This document shows positions 1-13,309 of a stretch of DNA of 64,000 bases, in pieces. Source of the DNA: Owenia fusiformis (taxonomy: Eukaryota > Annelida > Polychaeta > Sabellida > Oweniidae). Under the pieces are notes generated by a model. It did no database searches. It saw only the letters and a list, made by a program, of their open reading frames with translations, and was not told where the DNA came from. Numbering within the stretch: the stretch's first letter is position 1; each line of letters begins with the position of its first letter. The position numbers and the translations under genes were made by a program. The stretch lies in NCBI GenBank assembly GCA_903813345.2, contig CAIIXF020000502.1:1-64000 (forward strand), given 5' to 3'.

Positions 1-172
1 AAAAAGTAGATGATTGGCCCCTATTGAGTTTAGTGTCAAGATGTAGCTTAGACATAGCTTTAGAACCTCAGATAGGCCAGTGAGGCCACATAAATCCATA
101 ACTCGAATAAAAAGTCAGGCGTTTTGCCCTTTGCCCATGACTAGTATGGTGACGTGAATAGGGCATTTTTGC
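1..172. mobile_element. Inserted element, right part, cut by window edge
   Basis: The right 170 or so bases of the element of unit 0, including an altered right terminus; the rest lies outside the window. Confidence 0.7.
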
Positions 173-179
173 CTATTCG
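1..179 (+). repeat. Partial unit 0 (right end of inserted element)
   Basis: The window opens inside the inserted MITE-like segment (1-172), followed by a variant CTATTCG in place of the usual CTATTAG. The right terminal inverted repeat is present but altered (GGGCATTTTT in place of GGGCAGTTTT). Confidence 0.9.
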
Positions 180-1478
180 TCACATGTGAAAGTGACCAAA
201 ATTTTTAAAACTACTCAGAATCGCCCAGATTGAAGTTTATTAGTGTGAAACATATTTTACGGACGAGCCAAAAGGGAATTTTCATGAACAAAATTAATAT
301 TTTTGCTGAATCAGCTTTTCGCTTTTTAACCCCCCAAAACCACTGATTTGACGATATTTGGCTACAATTTTTGTCCTCAGGACCCCTACATGTCATTTGT
401 TGTCGTAAATGTAAGCCAACGAGTTGCTATTCATCATAAGATTGATTTTGCTCTTATGGTTTCCAGTATAGAAAGAAGGTACATATCGGGGTGCAGTCAG
501 AAATTGGTGAGTTAAGTGTCCAGTTTTGATGTATTTGTTCACTCTGAATGCCTACAATTCGGCTAAAAAATATCTCCAAAGTCCCATCTCTCTAGGCCCA
601 ATATTCAAACTGATCAAATTTGTCATCATTTTTCAAATCAGGAGGTTGTTGAATGAATAAGTATGAAAAAGTGATGATTTTGTAGATTTTGCCAAAAAGT
701 GGCCCAAATTTGTTCCCATTTTCGGTTCACGCACAGTTTCAGTGATTTTGGCTAAAAATCGCAATATGCATAAAATACTCATTTCTTGACACGATACTGA
801 AAATGTCACCATCAGGCATGGATTTCATGATGTAAATGAAAAACTAGTCAATTTAAAGGAAAACCTTGGGTTCTTTGAAAAATGACCCCAGGGGTATGAG
901 TAGCCATATTTTTCATAATTGCTGTCAGACTATCTTAACTGCACAAAAACTACTTGAAAAAACTCTAGTAAATTGGAAAAAACGCAATGTTAAAGCCAGA
1001 AATCATCCACCATGTGGCTATTACGGCCAAATGCCCTAATACGTCAACTTCCGCTGAATAGAAAAAAGTAGTATTCAAAAATAATGTAGTCCCAACACAA
1101 TTGGATCATGACGAGTCAGTAAGCTAGTATGGTAGGCACAGTTGTAATCTTTTTGCAATGGCAACATGCATTTCTCTGGAAATGCGTTTATTTGGTTTAT
1201 CGAAGAAAATTTCGATCCAGTGGCGTATTAATTTGCCTTCATTTTAGTGAATTCAATTTGTGTCTGCGAGAGAGGGGGTAGTGTACATTGACCAATTATT
1301 TCAAAAAGTAGATGATTGGCCCTATTGAGTTTAGTGTCAAGATGTAGCTTGACATAGCTTTAGAACTCAGATAGGCCATGAGGCCACATAAAATCCTAAC
1401 TCGGAGTAAAAAGTCGGCTGTTTGCCCTTTGCCCATGAATTATTAGGGGACGTGAATAGGGCAGTTTTGCCTATGTAG
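180..1478 (+). repeat. Unit 1, long, 1,299 bp
   Basis: Element at 1026-1470, flanked by variants CTATTACG and CTATGTAG. Carries block C alleles (AATATT near 297, CCTCAG near 376, GTAAGCC near 411, TTTGC near 449, CAGTTTT near 522). It has the most small indels of any long unit. Confidence 0.93.
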
Positions 1479-2788
1479 TCACATGTGAAAGTGACCAAAA
1501 TTTTTTAAAACTACTCAATCGCCCAGAATTGAAGTTTATTAGTGTGAACATATTTGGACGGAGGCAAAAAGGGGAATTTTCATGAACAAATTTAATGTTT
1601 TTGCTGAATCAGCAGTTTTCGCTTTTTACCCCCAAAACCACTGATTTTGACGATATTTGGCTACAATTTTGTCCTTATGACCCCTAAATGTCATTTGTTG
1701 TCGTAAATGGGGAAGCCAACGAGTTGCTATTCATCATAAGATTGAATTTCCATCTTATGGTTTCCAGTATAGAAAGAAGGTACATATCGGGGGTGCAGTC
1801 AGAATTGGTGAGTTAAGTGTCATTTTTGATGTATTTGTTCACTCTGAATGACTACATTCGAGCTAAAAATATCTCAAAAGTCCCAATTCTCTAGGCCAGA
1901 GTCAAAACTGATCAAATTTGTCATCATTTTTCAAATCAGGAGGTTGTTGAATGGAATAAAGTATGAAAAAGTGATGATTTTTTGTAAATTTTGCCAAAAG
2001 TGGGCCAAATTTGTCCAATTTTCTGGTTCACGGTTCAGTGATTTTGGCTAAAAATCGCAATATGCAATAAAATACTCAATTTCTTGACACGATACTGAAA
2101 AATGTCACCATCAGGCAGTGGATTTCATGATGTAAATGAAAAACTAGTCAAATTTAAAGGAAACCATTGGGTTCTTTGAAAAATGACCCCAGGGGTAATG
2201 AAGTAGCATATTTTTCATAATTGCTGTCAGAATATTCTTAACTGCACAAAACTACTTGAAAAACTCTAGTAAATTGGAAAAACGCAATTTAAAGCCAGAA
2301 ATCATCCCAACCATGTGGCTATAGGCCAAATGCCCTAATACGTCACTTCCGCTGAATAGAAAAAAGTAGTATTCAAAATAAATGTATCCCAACACAATTG
2401 TGATCATGACGAGTCAGTAAGCTAGTATGTAGGCACAGTTGTAATCTTTTGTGCAATGGCAACATGCCATTTCTTCTGAAATGCGTTTATTTGGGTTATC
2501 TGAAGGAAAATTTCGAGTCAAGTGGCGTATTAATTTTGCCTTCATTTTGTGAATTTCAATTTGTGTCTGCAGAGAGAGGGGGTATTGTCACAATTGACCA
2601 ATTATTTCAAAAGTAGATGATTGGCCCCTATTGAGTTTAGTGTCAAGATGTAGCTTAGACATAGCTTTAGAACCTCAGATAGGCCATGAGGCCACATAAA
2701 TCCATAACTCGAGATAAAAAGTCAGGCGTTTGCCCTTTTGCCCATTGACTAGTATGGTGACGTGAATTAGGGCAGTTTTGCCTATTAG
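1479..2788 (+). repeat. Unit 2, long, 1,310 bp
   Basis: Element at 2325-2781; the left flank has lost a base (CTATAG). Proximal alleles are of block B type and distal alleles T,T. Confidence 0.93.
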
Positions 2789-4095
2789 TCACATGTGTGA
2801 CCAATTTTTTAAAACTACTCAGAATCGCCCAGAATTGAAGTTTATTAGTGTGAAACATATTTTGACGGAGGCAAAAAGGGGAATTTTCATGAACAAATTT
2901 AATGTTTTTTGCTGAATCAGCAGTTTTCGCTTTTTTACCACCCCAAAACCACTGATTTTGACGATATTTGCTACAATTTTGTCCTTGTGACCCTAAATGT
3001 CATTTGTTGTCGTAAATGGGGAGCCAACGAGTTGCTATCATCATAAGATTGAATTTTCCATCTTATGGTTTCCAGTATAGAAAGAAGGTACATATCGGGG
3101 GTGCAGTCAGAATTGGTGAGTTAAGTGTCATTTTTTGATGTATTTGTTCACTCTGAATGACTACATTCGAGCTAAAAAATATCTCAAAAGTCCCAATTCT
3201 CTAGGCCAGAGTCAAAACTGATCAAATTTGTCATCATTTTTCAAATCAGGAGGTTGTTGAATGGAATAAAGTATGAAAATGATGATTTTTGTAAGATTTT
3301 GCCAAAAGTGGGCCAAATTTGTCCAATTTTCTGGTTCACGGTTCAGTGATTTTGGCTAAAAATCGCAATATGCAATAAAATACTCAATTTCTTGACACGA
3401 TACTGAAAATGTCACCAGGCAGTGGATTTCATGATGTAAATGAAAAACTAGTCAAATTTAAAGGAAAACCATTGGTTCTTTGAAAATGACCCCAGGGGTA
3501 ATGAAGTAGCCATATTTTTCATAATTGCTGTCAGAATATTCTTAAACTGCACAAAACTACTTGAAAAACTCTAGTAAATTGGAAAAACGCAATTTAAAGC
3601 AGAAATCATCCAACCATGTGGCTATTAGGCCCAAATGCCCTAATACGTCACTCCGCTGAATAGAAAAAAGTAGTATTCAAAAATAAATGTAGTCCCAACA
3701 CATTGTGATCATGACGAGTCAGTAAGCTAGTATGTAGGCACAGTTGTAATCTTTTTGCAATGGCAACATGCCATTTCTTCTGAAAATGCGTTTATTTGGG
3801 TTATCTGAAGGAAAATTTCGAGTCAAGTGGCGTATTAATTTTGCCTTCATTTTTGTGAATTTCAATTTGTGTCTGCAGAGAGAGGGGGTAGTGTCACAAT
3901 TGACCAATTATTTCAAAAAGTAGATGATTGGCCCCTATTGAGTTTAGTGTCAAGATGTAGCTTAGACATAGCTTTAGAACCTCAGATAGGCCAGTGAGGC
4001 CACATAAATCCATACTCGAGATAAAAAGTCAGGCGTTTGCCCTTTTGCCCATTGACTAGTATGGTGACGTGAATTAGGGCAGTTTTGCCTATTAG
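2789..4095 (+). repeat. Unit 3, long, 1,307 bp
   Basis: Element at 3629-4088. A 6-bp loss near 2798 removes part of the GTGAAAGTGACC motif at the unit start, and three bases (CAT) are lost near 3417. Confidence 0.93.
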
Positions 4096-5411
4096 TCACA
4101 TGTGAAAGTGACAAAATTTTTTAAAACTACTCAGAATCGCCCAGAATTGAAGTTTATTAGTGTGAAACATATTTTGGACGGAGGCAAAAAGGGGAATTTT
4201 TCATGAACAAATTTAATGTTTTTGCTGAATCAGCAGTTTTCGCTTTTTACCCCCCAAACCACTGATTTTGACGATATTTGGCTACAATTTTGTCCTTAGT
4301 GACCCCTAAATGTCATTTGTTGTCGTAAATGGGGAGCCAACGAGTTGCTATTCATCATAAAGATTGAATTTTCCATCTTATGGTTTCCAGTATAGAAAGA
4401 AGTACATATCGGGGGTGCAGTCAGAAATTGGTGAGTTAAGTGTCATTTTTGATGTATTTGTTCACTCTGAACTACATTCGAGCTAAAAAATATCTCAAAA
4501 GTCCCAATTCCTCTAGGCCAGAGTCAAAACTGATCAAATTTGTCATCATTTTTCAATCAGGAGGTTGTTGAATGGAATAAAGTATGAAAAAGTGATGATT
4601 TTTGTAAGATTTTGCCAAAAAGTGGGCCAAATTTGTCCAATTTTCTGGTTCACGGTTCAGTGATTTTGGCTAAAAATCGCAATATGCAATAAAATACTCA
4701 ATTTCTTGACACGATACTGAAAATGTCACCATCAGGCAGTGGATTTCATGATGTAATGAAAAACTAGTCAAATTTAAAGGAAACCATTGGGTTCTTTGAA
4801 AATGACCCCAGGGGTAATGAAGTAGCCATATTTTTCATAATTGCTGTCAGAATATTCTTAAACTGCACAAAACTACTTGAAAAACTCTAGTAAATTGGAA
4901 AAACGCAATTTAAAGCCAGAAATCATCCAACCATGTGGCTATTAGGCCAAAATGCCCTAATACGTCACTTCCGCTGAATAGAAAAAGTAGTATTCAAATA
5001 AATGTAGTCCCAACACAATGTGTGATCATGACGAGTCAGTAAGCTAGTATGTAGGCACAGTTGTAATCTTTTTGCAATGGCAACATGCCATTTCTTCTGA
5101 AAATGCGTTTATTTGGGTTATCTGAAGGAAAATTTCGAGTCAAGTGGCGTATTAATTTTGCCTTCATTTTTGTGAATTTCAATTTGTGTCTGCAGAGAGA
5201 GGGGGTAGTGTCACAATTGACCAATATTTCAAAAAGTAGATGATTGGCCCCTATTGAGTTTAGTGTCAAGATGTAGCTTAGACATAGCTTTAGAACCTCA
5301 GATAGGCCAGTGAGGCCACATAAATCCATAACTCGAGATAAAAGTCAGGCGTTTGCCCTTTTGCCCATTGACTAGTATGGTGACGTGAATTAGGGCAGTT
5401 TTGCCTATTAG
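4096..5411 (+). repeat. Unit 4, long, 1,316 bp
   Basis: Element at 4946-5404. Four bases (TGAC) are lost near 4472 in the CTCTGAATGACTAC motif. Distal alleles T,T. Confidence 0.93.
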
Positions 5412-6719
5412 TCACATGTGAAAGTGACCAAAATTTTTTAAAACTACTCAGAATCGCCCAGAATTGAAGTTTATTAGTGTGAAACATATTTTGACGGAGG
5501 CAAAAAGGGGAATTTTCATGACAAATTTAATGTTTTTGCTGAATCAGCAGTTTTCGCTTTTTACCCCCAAAACCACTGATTTTGACGATATTTGGCTACA
5601 ATTTGTCCTTAGTGACCCCTAAATGTCATTTGTTGTCGTAAATGGGGAAGCCAACGAGTTGCTATTCATCAAAAGATTGAATTTTCCATCTTATGGTTTC
5701 CAGTATAGAAAGAAGGTACATATCGGGGGTGCAGTCAGAAATTGGTGAGTTAAGTGTCAATTTTGATGTATTTGTTCACTCTGAATGACTACATTCGAGC
5801 TAAAAAATATCTCAAAAGTCCCAATTCTCTAGGCCAGAGTCAACTGATCAAATTTGTCATCATTTTTCAAATCAGGAGGTTGTTGAATGGAATAAAGTAT
5901 GAAAAGTGATGATTTTGTAAGATTTTGCCAAAAAGGGGCCAATTTTGTCCAATTTTCTGGTTCACGGTTCAGTGATTTTGGCTAAAAATCGCAATATGCA
6001 ATAAATACTCAATTCTTGACACGATACTGAAAATGTCACCATCAGGCAGTGGATTTCATGATGTAAATGAAAAACTAGTCAAATTTAAAGGAAACCATGG
6101 GTTCTTTGAAAAATGACCCCAGGGTTAATGAAGCCATATTTTTCATAATTGCTGTCAGAATATTCTTAAACTGCACAAAACTACTTGAAAAACTCTAGTA
6201 AATTGGAAAAACGCAATTTAAAGCCAGAAATCATCCAACCATGTGGCTATTAGGCCAAAATGCCCTAATACGTCACTTCCGCTGAATAGAAAAGTAGTAT
6301 TCAAAAATAAATGTAGTCCCAACACAATTGTGATCATGACGAGTCAGTAAGCTAGTAGTAGGCACAGTTGTAATCTTTTTGCAATGGCAACATGCCATTT
6401 CTTCTGAAAATGCGTTTATTTGGGTTATCTGAAGGAAAATTTCGAGTCAAGTGGCGTATTAATTTTGCCTTCATTTTTGTGAATTTCAATTTGTGTCTGC
6501 AGAGAGAGGGGGTAGTGTCACAATTGACCAATTATTTCAAAAAGTAGATGATTGGCCCCTATTGAGTTTAGTGTCAAGATGTAGCTTAGACATAGCTTTA
6601 GAACCTCAGATAGGCCAGTGAGGCCACATAAATCCATAACTCGAGATAAAAGTCAGGCGTTTGCCCTTTTGCCCATTGACTAGTATGGTGACGTGAATTA
6701 GGGCAGTTTTGCCTATTAG
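5412..6719 (+). repeat. Unit 5, long, 1,308 bp
   Basis: Element at 6254-6712. Last unit of block A; distal alleles T,T. Loses TAG near 6134 (AATGAAGCCAT). Confidence 0.93.
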
Positions 6720-8038
6720 TCACATGTGAAAGTGACCAAAATTTTTTAAAACTACTCAGAATCGCCCAGAATTGAAGTTTATTAGTGTGAAACATTTGGA
6801 CGGAGGCAAAAAGGGAATTTTCATGAACAAATTTAATATTTTTGCTGAATCAGCAGTTTTCGCTTTTTACCCCCAAAACCACTGATTTTGACGATATTTG
6901 GCTACAATTTTGTCCTTAGTGACCCCTAAATGTCATTTGTTGTCGTAAATGGGGAAGCCAACGAGTTGCTATTCATCATAAAGATTGAATTTTCCATCTT
7001 ATGGTTTCCAGTATAGAAAGAAGGTACATATCGGGGGTGCAGTCAGAAATTGGTGAGTTAAGTGTCAATTTTTGATGTATTTGTTCACTCTGAATGACTA
7101 CATTCGAGCTAAAAATATCTCAAAAGTCCCAATTCTCTAGGCCAGAGTCAAAACTGATCAAATTTGTCATCATTTTTCAAATCAGGAGGTTGTTGAATGG
7201 AATAAAGTATGAAAAAGTGATGATTTTAGTAAGATTTTGCCAAAAGTGGGCCAAATTTGTCCAATTTTCTGGTTCACGGTTCAGTGATTTTGGCTAAAAA
7301 TCGCAATATGCAATAAAATACTCAATTTCTTGACACGATACTGAAAATGTCACCATCAGGCAGTGATTTCATGATGTAAATGAAAAACTAGTCAAATTTA
7401 AAGGAAAACCATTGGGTTCTTGGAAAAATGACCCCAGGGGTAATGAAGTAGCCATATTTTTTCATAATTGCTGTCAGAATATTCTTAAACTGCACAAAAC
7501 TACTTGAAAAACTCTAGTAAATTGGAAAAACGCAATTTAAAGCCAGAAATCATCCAACCATGTGGCTATTAGGCCAAAATGCCCTAATACGTCACTTCCG
7601 CTGAATAGAAAAAAGTAGTATTCAAAAATAAATGTAGTCCCACACAATTGTGATCATGACGAGTCAGTAAGCTAGTATGTAGGCACAGTTGTAATCTTTT
7701 TGCAATGGCAACATGCCATTTCTTCTGAAATGCGTTTATTTGGGTTATCTGAAGGAAAATTCGAGTCAAGTGGCGTATTAATTTTGCCTTCATTTTTGTG
7801 AATTTCAATTTGTGTCTGCAGAGAGAGGGGGTAGTGTCACAATTGACCAATTATTTCAAAAAGTAGATGATTGGCCCCTATTGAGTTTAGTGTCAAGATG
7901 TAGCTTAGACATAGCTTTAGAACCTCAGATAGGCCAGTGAGGCCACATAAATCCATAACTCGAGATAAAAGTCAGGCGTTTGCCCTTTTGCCCATTGACT
8001 AGTATGGTGACGTGAATTAGGGCAGTTTTGCCTATTAG
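6720..8038 (+). repeat. Unit 6, long, 1,319 bp
   Basis: Element at 7573-8031. First unit with the block B distal alleles A,G, but it carries the block C-like AATATT at about 6834, so it may be mosaic. Confidence 0.93.
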
Positions 8039-9355
8039 TCACATGTGAAAGTGACCAAATTTTTTAAAACTACTCAGAATCGCCCAGAATTGAAGTTTAT
8101 TAGTGTGAAACATATTTTGGACGGAGGCAAAAGGGGAATTTTCATGAACAAATTTAATGTTTTTGCTGAATCAGCAGTTTTTCGCTTTTTACCCCCAAAA
8201 CCACTGATTTTGACGATATTTGGCTACAATTTTGTCCTTAGTGACCCCTAAATGTCATTTGTTGTCGTAAATGGGGAGCCAACGAGTTGCTATTCATCAT
8301 AAAGATTGAATTTTCCATCTTATGGTTTCCAGTATAGAAAGAAGGTACATATCGGGGGTGCAGTCAGAAATTGGTGAGTTAAGTGTCAATTTTTGATGTA
8401 TTTGTTCACTCTGAATGACTACATTCGAGCTAAAAAATATCTCAAAGTCCAATTCTCTAGGCCAGAGTCAAAACTGATCAAATTTGTCATCATTTTTCAA
8501 ATCAGGAGGTTGTTGAATGGAATAAAGTATGAAAAAGTGATGATTTTAGTAAGATTTTGCCAAAAAGTGGGCCAATTTGTCCAATTTTCTGGTTCACGGT
8601 TCAGTGATTTTGGCTAAAAATCGCAATATGCAATAAAATACTCAATTTCTTGACACGATACTGAAAAATGTCACCATCAGGCAGTGGATTTCATGATGTA
8701 AATGAAAAACTAGTCAAATTTAAGGAAAACCATTGGGTTCTTGGAAAAATGACCCCAGGGGTAATGAAGTAGCCATATTTTTCATAATTGCTGTCAGAAT
8801 ATTCTAAACTGCACAAAACTACTTGAAAAACTCTAGTAAATTGGAAAAACGCAATTTAAAGCCAGAAATCATCCAACCATGTGGCTATTAGGCCAAATGC
8901 CCTAATACGTCACTTCCGCTGAATAGAAAAAAGTAGTATTCAAAAATAATGTAGTCCCAACACATTGTGATCATGACGAGTCAGTAAGCTAGTATGTAGG
9001 CACAGTTGTAATCTTTTTGCAATGGCAACATGCCATTTCTTCTGAAAATGCGTTTATTTGGGTTATCTGAAGGAAATTTCGAGTCAAGTGGCGTATTATT
9101 TTTGCCTTCATTTTTGTGAATTTCAATTTGTGTCTGCAGAGAGAGGGGGTAGTGTCACAATTGACCATTATTTCAAAAAGTAGATGATTGGCCCCTATTG
9201 AGTTTAGTGTCAAGATGTAGCTTAGACATAGCTTTAGAACCTCAGATAGGCCAGTGAGGCCACATAAATCCATAACTCGAGATAAAAGTCAGGCGTTTGC
9301 CCTTTTGCCCATTGACTAGTATGGTGACGTGAATTAGGGCAGTTTTGCCTATTAG
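8039..9355 (+). repeat. Unit 7, long, 1,317 bp
   Basis: Element at 8892-9348. Block B alleles throughout. Confidence 0.94.
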
Positions 9356-10677
9356 TCACATGTGAAAGTGACCAAATTTTTTTAAAACTACTCAGAATCG
9401 CCCAGAATTGAAGTTTATTAGTGTGAAACATATTTTGGACGGAGGCAAAAGGGGAATTTTCATGAACAAATTTAATGTTTTTGCTGAATCAGCAGTTTTC
9501 GCTTTTTACCCCCAAAACCACTGATTTTGACGATATTTGGCTACAATTTTGTCCTTAGTGACCCCTAAATGTCATTTGTTGTCGTAAATGGGGAAGCCAA
9601 CGAGTTGCTATTCATCATAAAGATTGAATTTTCCATCTTATGGTTTCCAGTATAGAAAGAAGTACATATCGGGGGTGCAGTCAGAAATTGGTGAGTTAAG
9701 TGTCAATTTTTGATGTATTTGTTCACTCTGAATGACTACATTCGAGCTAAAAAAATATCTCAAAAGTCCCAATTCTCTAGGCCAGAGTCAAAACTGATCA
9801 AATTTGTCATCATTTTTTCAATCAGGAGGTTGTTGAATGGAATAAGTATGAAAAAGTGATGATTTTAGTAAGATTTTGCCAAAAGTGGGCCAAATTTGTC
9901 CAATTTTTGGTTCACGGTTCAGTGATTTTGGCTAAAAATCGCAATATGCAATAAAATACTCAATTTCTTGACACGATACTGAAAAATGTCACCATCAGGC
10001 AGTGGATTTCATGATGTAAATGAAAAACTAGTCAAATTTAAAGGAAAACCATTGGGTTCTTGGAAAAATGACCCCAGGGGTAATGAAGTAGCCATATTTT
10101 TCATAATTGCTGTCAGAATATTCTTAAACTGCACAAAACTACTTGAAAAACTCGTAAATTGGAAAACGCAATTTAAAGCCAGAAATCATCCAACCATGTG
10201 GCTATTAGGCAAAATGCCCTAATACGTCACTTCCGCTGAATAGAAAAAAGTAGTATTCAAAAATAAATGTAGTCCCAACACAATTGTGATCATGACGAGT
10301 CAGTAAGCTAGTATGTAGGCACAGTTGTAATCTTTTTGCAATGGCAACATGCCATTTCTTCTGAAAATGCGTTTATTTGGGTTATCTGAAGGAAAATTTC
10401 GAGTCAAGTGGCGTATTAATTTTGCCTTCATTTTTGTGAATTTCAATTTGTGTCTGCAGAGAGAGGGGGTAGTGTCACAATTGACCAATTATTTCAAAAA
10501 GTAGATGATTGGCCCCTATTGAGTTTAGTGTCAAGATGTAGCTTAGACATAGCTTTAGAACCTCAGATAGGCCAGTGAGGCCACATAAATCCATAACTCG
10601 AGATAAAAAGTCAGGCGTTTGCCCTTTTGCCCATTGACTAGTATGGTGACGTGAATTAGGGCAGTTTTGCCTATTAG
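9356..10677 (+). repeat. Unit 8, long, 1,322 bp
   Basis: Element at 10209-10670; the left terminus starts GCAAAATGCC, one C shorter than usual. Loses CTA-type bases near 10153 (ACTCGTAAATT). Confidence 0.94.
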
Positions 10678-11991
10678 TCACATGTGAAGTGACCAAAATT
10701 TTTTAAAACTACTCAGAATCGCCCAGAATTGAAGTTTATTAGTGTGAAACATATTTTGGACGGAGGCAAAAAGGGGAATTTTCATGAACAAATTTATGTT
10801 TTTGCTGAATCAGCAGTTTTCGCTTTTTACCCCCAAAACCACTGATTTTGACGATATTGGCTACAATTTTGTCCTTAGTGACCCCTAAATGTCATTTGTT
10901 GTCGTAAATGGGAAGCCAACGAGTTGCTATTCATCATAAAGATTGAATTTTCCATCTTATGGTTTCCAGTATAGAAAGAAGGTACATATCGGGGGTGCAG
11001 TCAGAAATTGGTGAGTTAAGTGTCAATTTTTGATGTATTTGTTCACTCTGAATGACTACATTCGAGCTAAAAAATATCTCAAAAGTCCCAATTCTCTAGG
11101 CCAGAGTCAAAACTGATCAAATTTGTCATCATTTTTCAAATCAGGAGGTTGTTGAATGGAATAAAGTATGAAAAGTGATGATTTTAGTAATTTTGCCAAA
11201 AAGTGGGCAAATTTGTCCAATTTTCTGGTTCACGGTTCAGTGATTTTGGCTAAAAATCGCAATATGCAATAAAATACTCAATTTCTTGACACGATACTGA
11301 AAAATGTCACCATCAGGCAGTGGATTTCATGATGTAAATGAAAAACTAGTCAAATTTAAAGGAAACCATTGGGTTCTTGAAAAATGACCCCAGGGGTAAT
11401 GAAGTAGCCATATTTTTCATAATTGCTGTCAGAATATTCTTAAACTGCACAAAACTACTTGAAAAACTCTAGTAAATTGGAAAAACGCAATTTAAAGCCA
11501 GAAATCATCCAACCATGTGGCTATTAGGCAAAATGCCCTAATACGTCACTTCCGCTGAATAGAAAAAAGTAGTATTCAAAAATAATGTAGTCCCAACACA
11601 ATTGTGATCATGACGAGTCAGTAAGCTAGTATGTAGGCACAGTTGTAATCTTTTTGCAATGGCAACATGCCATTTCTTCTGAAAATGCGTTTATTTGGGT
11701 TATCTGAAGGAAAATTTCGAGTCAAGTGGCGTATTAATTTTGCCTTCATTTTTGTGAATTTCAATTTGTGTCTGCAGAGAGAGGGGGTAGTGTCACAATT
11801 GACCAATTATTTCAAAATAGATGATTGGCCCTATTGAGTTTAGTGTCAAGATGTAGCTTAGACATAGCTTTAGAACCTCAGATAGGCCAGTGAGGCCACA
11901 TAAATCCATAACTCGAGATAAAAGTCAGGCGTTTGCCCTTTTGCCCATTGACTAGTATGGTGACGTGAATTAGGGCAGTTTTGCCTATTAG
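10678..11991 (+). repeat. Unit 9, long, 1,314 bp
   Basis: Element at 11528-11984, with the same one-C-shorter left terminus as unit 8, so the variant is shared by two neighbours. Confidence 0.94.
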
Positions 11992-13309
11992 TCACATGTG
12001 AAAGTGACCAAAATTTTTTAAAACTACTCAGAATCGCCCAGAATTGAAGTTTATTAGTGTGAAACATATTTGGACGGAGGCAAAAAGGGGAATTTTCATG
12101 AACAAATTTAATGTTTTTGCTGAATCAGCAGTTTTCGCTTTTTACCACCCCAAAACCACTGATTTTGACGATATTTGGCTACAATTTTGTCCTTAGTGAC
12201 CCCTAAATGTCATTTGTTGTCGTAAATGGGGAAGCCAACGAGTTGCTATTCATCATAAAGATTGAATTTTCCATCTTATGGTTTCCAGTATAGAAAGAAG
12301 GTACATATCGGGGTGCAGTCAGAATTGGTGAGTTAAGTGTCAATTTTTGATGTATTTGTTCACTCTGAATGACTACATTCGAGCTAAAAATATCTCAAAA
12401 GTCCCAATTCTCTAGGCCAGAGTCAAAACTGATCAAATTTGTCATCATTTTTCAAATCAGGAGGTTGTTGAATGGAATAAGTATGAAAAAGTGATGATTT
12501 TAGTAAGATTTTGCCAAAAAGTGGGCCAAATTTGTCCAATTTCTGGTTCACGGTTCAGTGATTTTGGCTAAAAATCGCAATATGCAATAAATACTCAATT
12601 TCTTGACACGATACTGAAAAATGTCACCATCAGCAGTGGATTTCATGATGTAAATGAAAAACTAGTCAAATTTAAAGGAAAACCATTGGTTCTTGGAAAA
12701 ATGACCCCAGGGTAATGAAGTAGCCATATTTTTCATAATTGCTGTCAGAATATTCTTAAACTGCACAAAACTACTTGAAAAACTCTAGTAAATTGGAAAA
12801 ACGCAATTTAAAGCCAGAATCACCAACCATGTGGCTATTAGGCCAAAATGCCCTAATACGTCACTTCCGCTGAATAGAAAAAAGTAGTATTCAAAAATAA
12901 ATGTAGTCCCAACACAATTGTGATCATGACGAGTCAGTAAGCTAGTATGTAGCACAGTTGTAATCTTTTTGCAATGGCAACATGCCATTTCTTCTGAAAA
13001 TGCGTTTATTTGGGTTATCTGAAGGAAATTTCGAGTCAAGTGGCGTATTAATTTTGCCTTCATTTTTGTGAATTTCAATTTGTGTCTGCAGAGAGAGGGG
13101 GTAGTGTCACAATTGACCAATTATTTCAAAAAGTAGATGATTGGCCCCTATTGAGTTTAGTGTCAAGATGTAGCTTAGACATAGCTTTAGAACCTCAGAT
13201 AGGCCAGTGAGGCCACATAAATCCATAACTCGAGATAAAAAGTCAGGCGTTTGCCCTTTTGCCCATTGACTAGTATGGTGACGTGAATTAGGGCAGTTTT
13301 GCCTATTAG
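11992..13309 (+). repeat. Unit 10, long, 1,318 bp
   Basis: Element at 12842-13302. Block B alleles. Immediately precedes the diverged short unit. Confidence 0.94.

Larger units (their letters stand above)
180..6719 (+). repeat. Block A: five heterogeneous long units
   Basis: Five long units of 1,299 to 1,316 bp, each short of 1,330 bp because of many scattered one-base losses, often in homopolymers. At the two distal diagnostic core sites (equivalent to 62898 and 63095) all five have T,T as in block C. At the proximal sites units 2-5 match block B, while unit 1 matches block C. No short unit is present. Confidence 0.85.

Noticed and set aside
9986-10222. 78-codon plus-strand frame near the end of a core
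   Set aside because: A product of chance indels in one unit; the consensus units do not keep it open.
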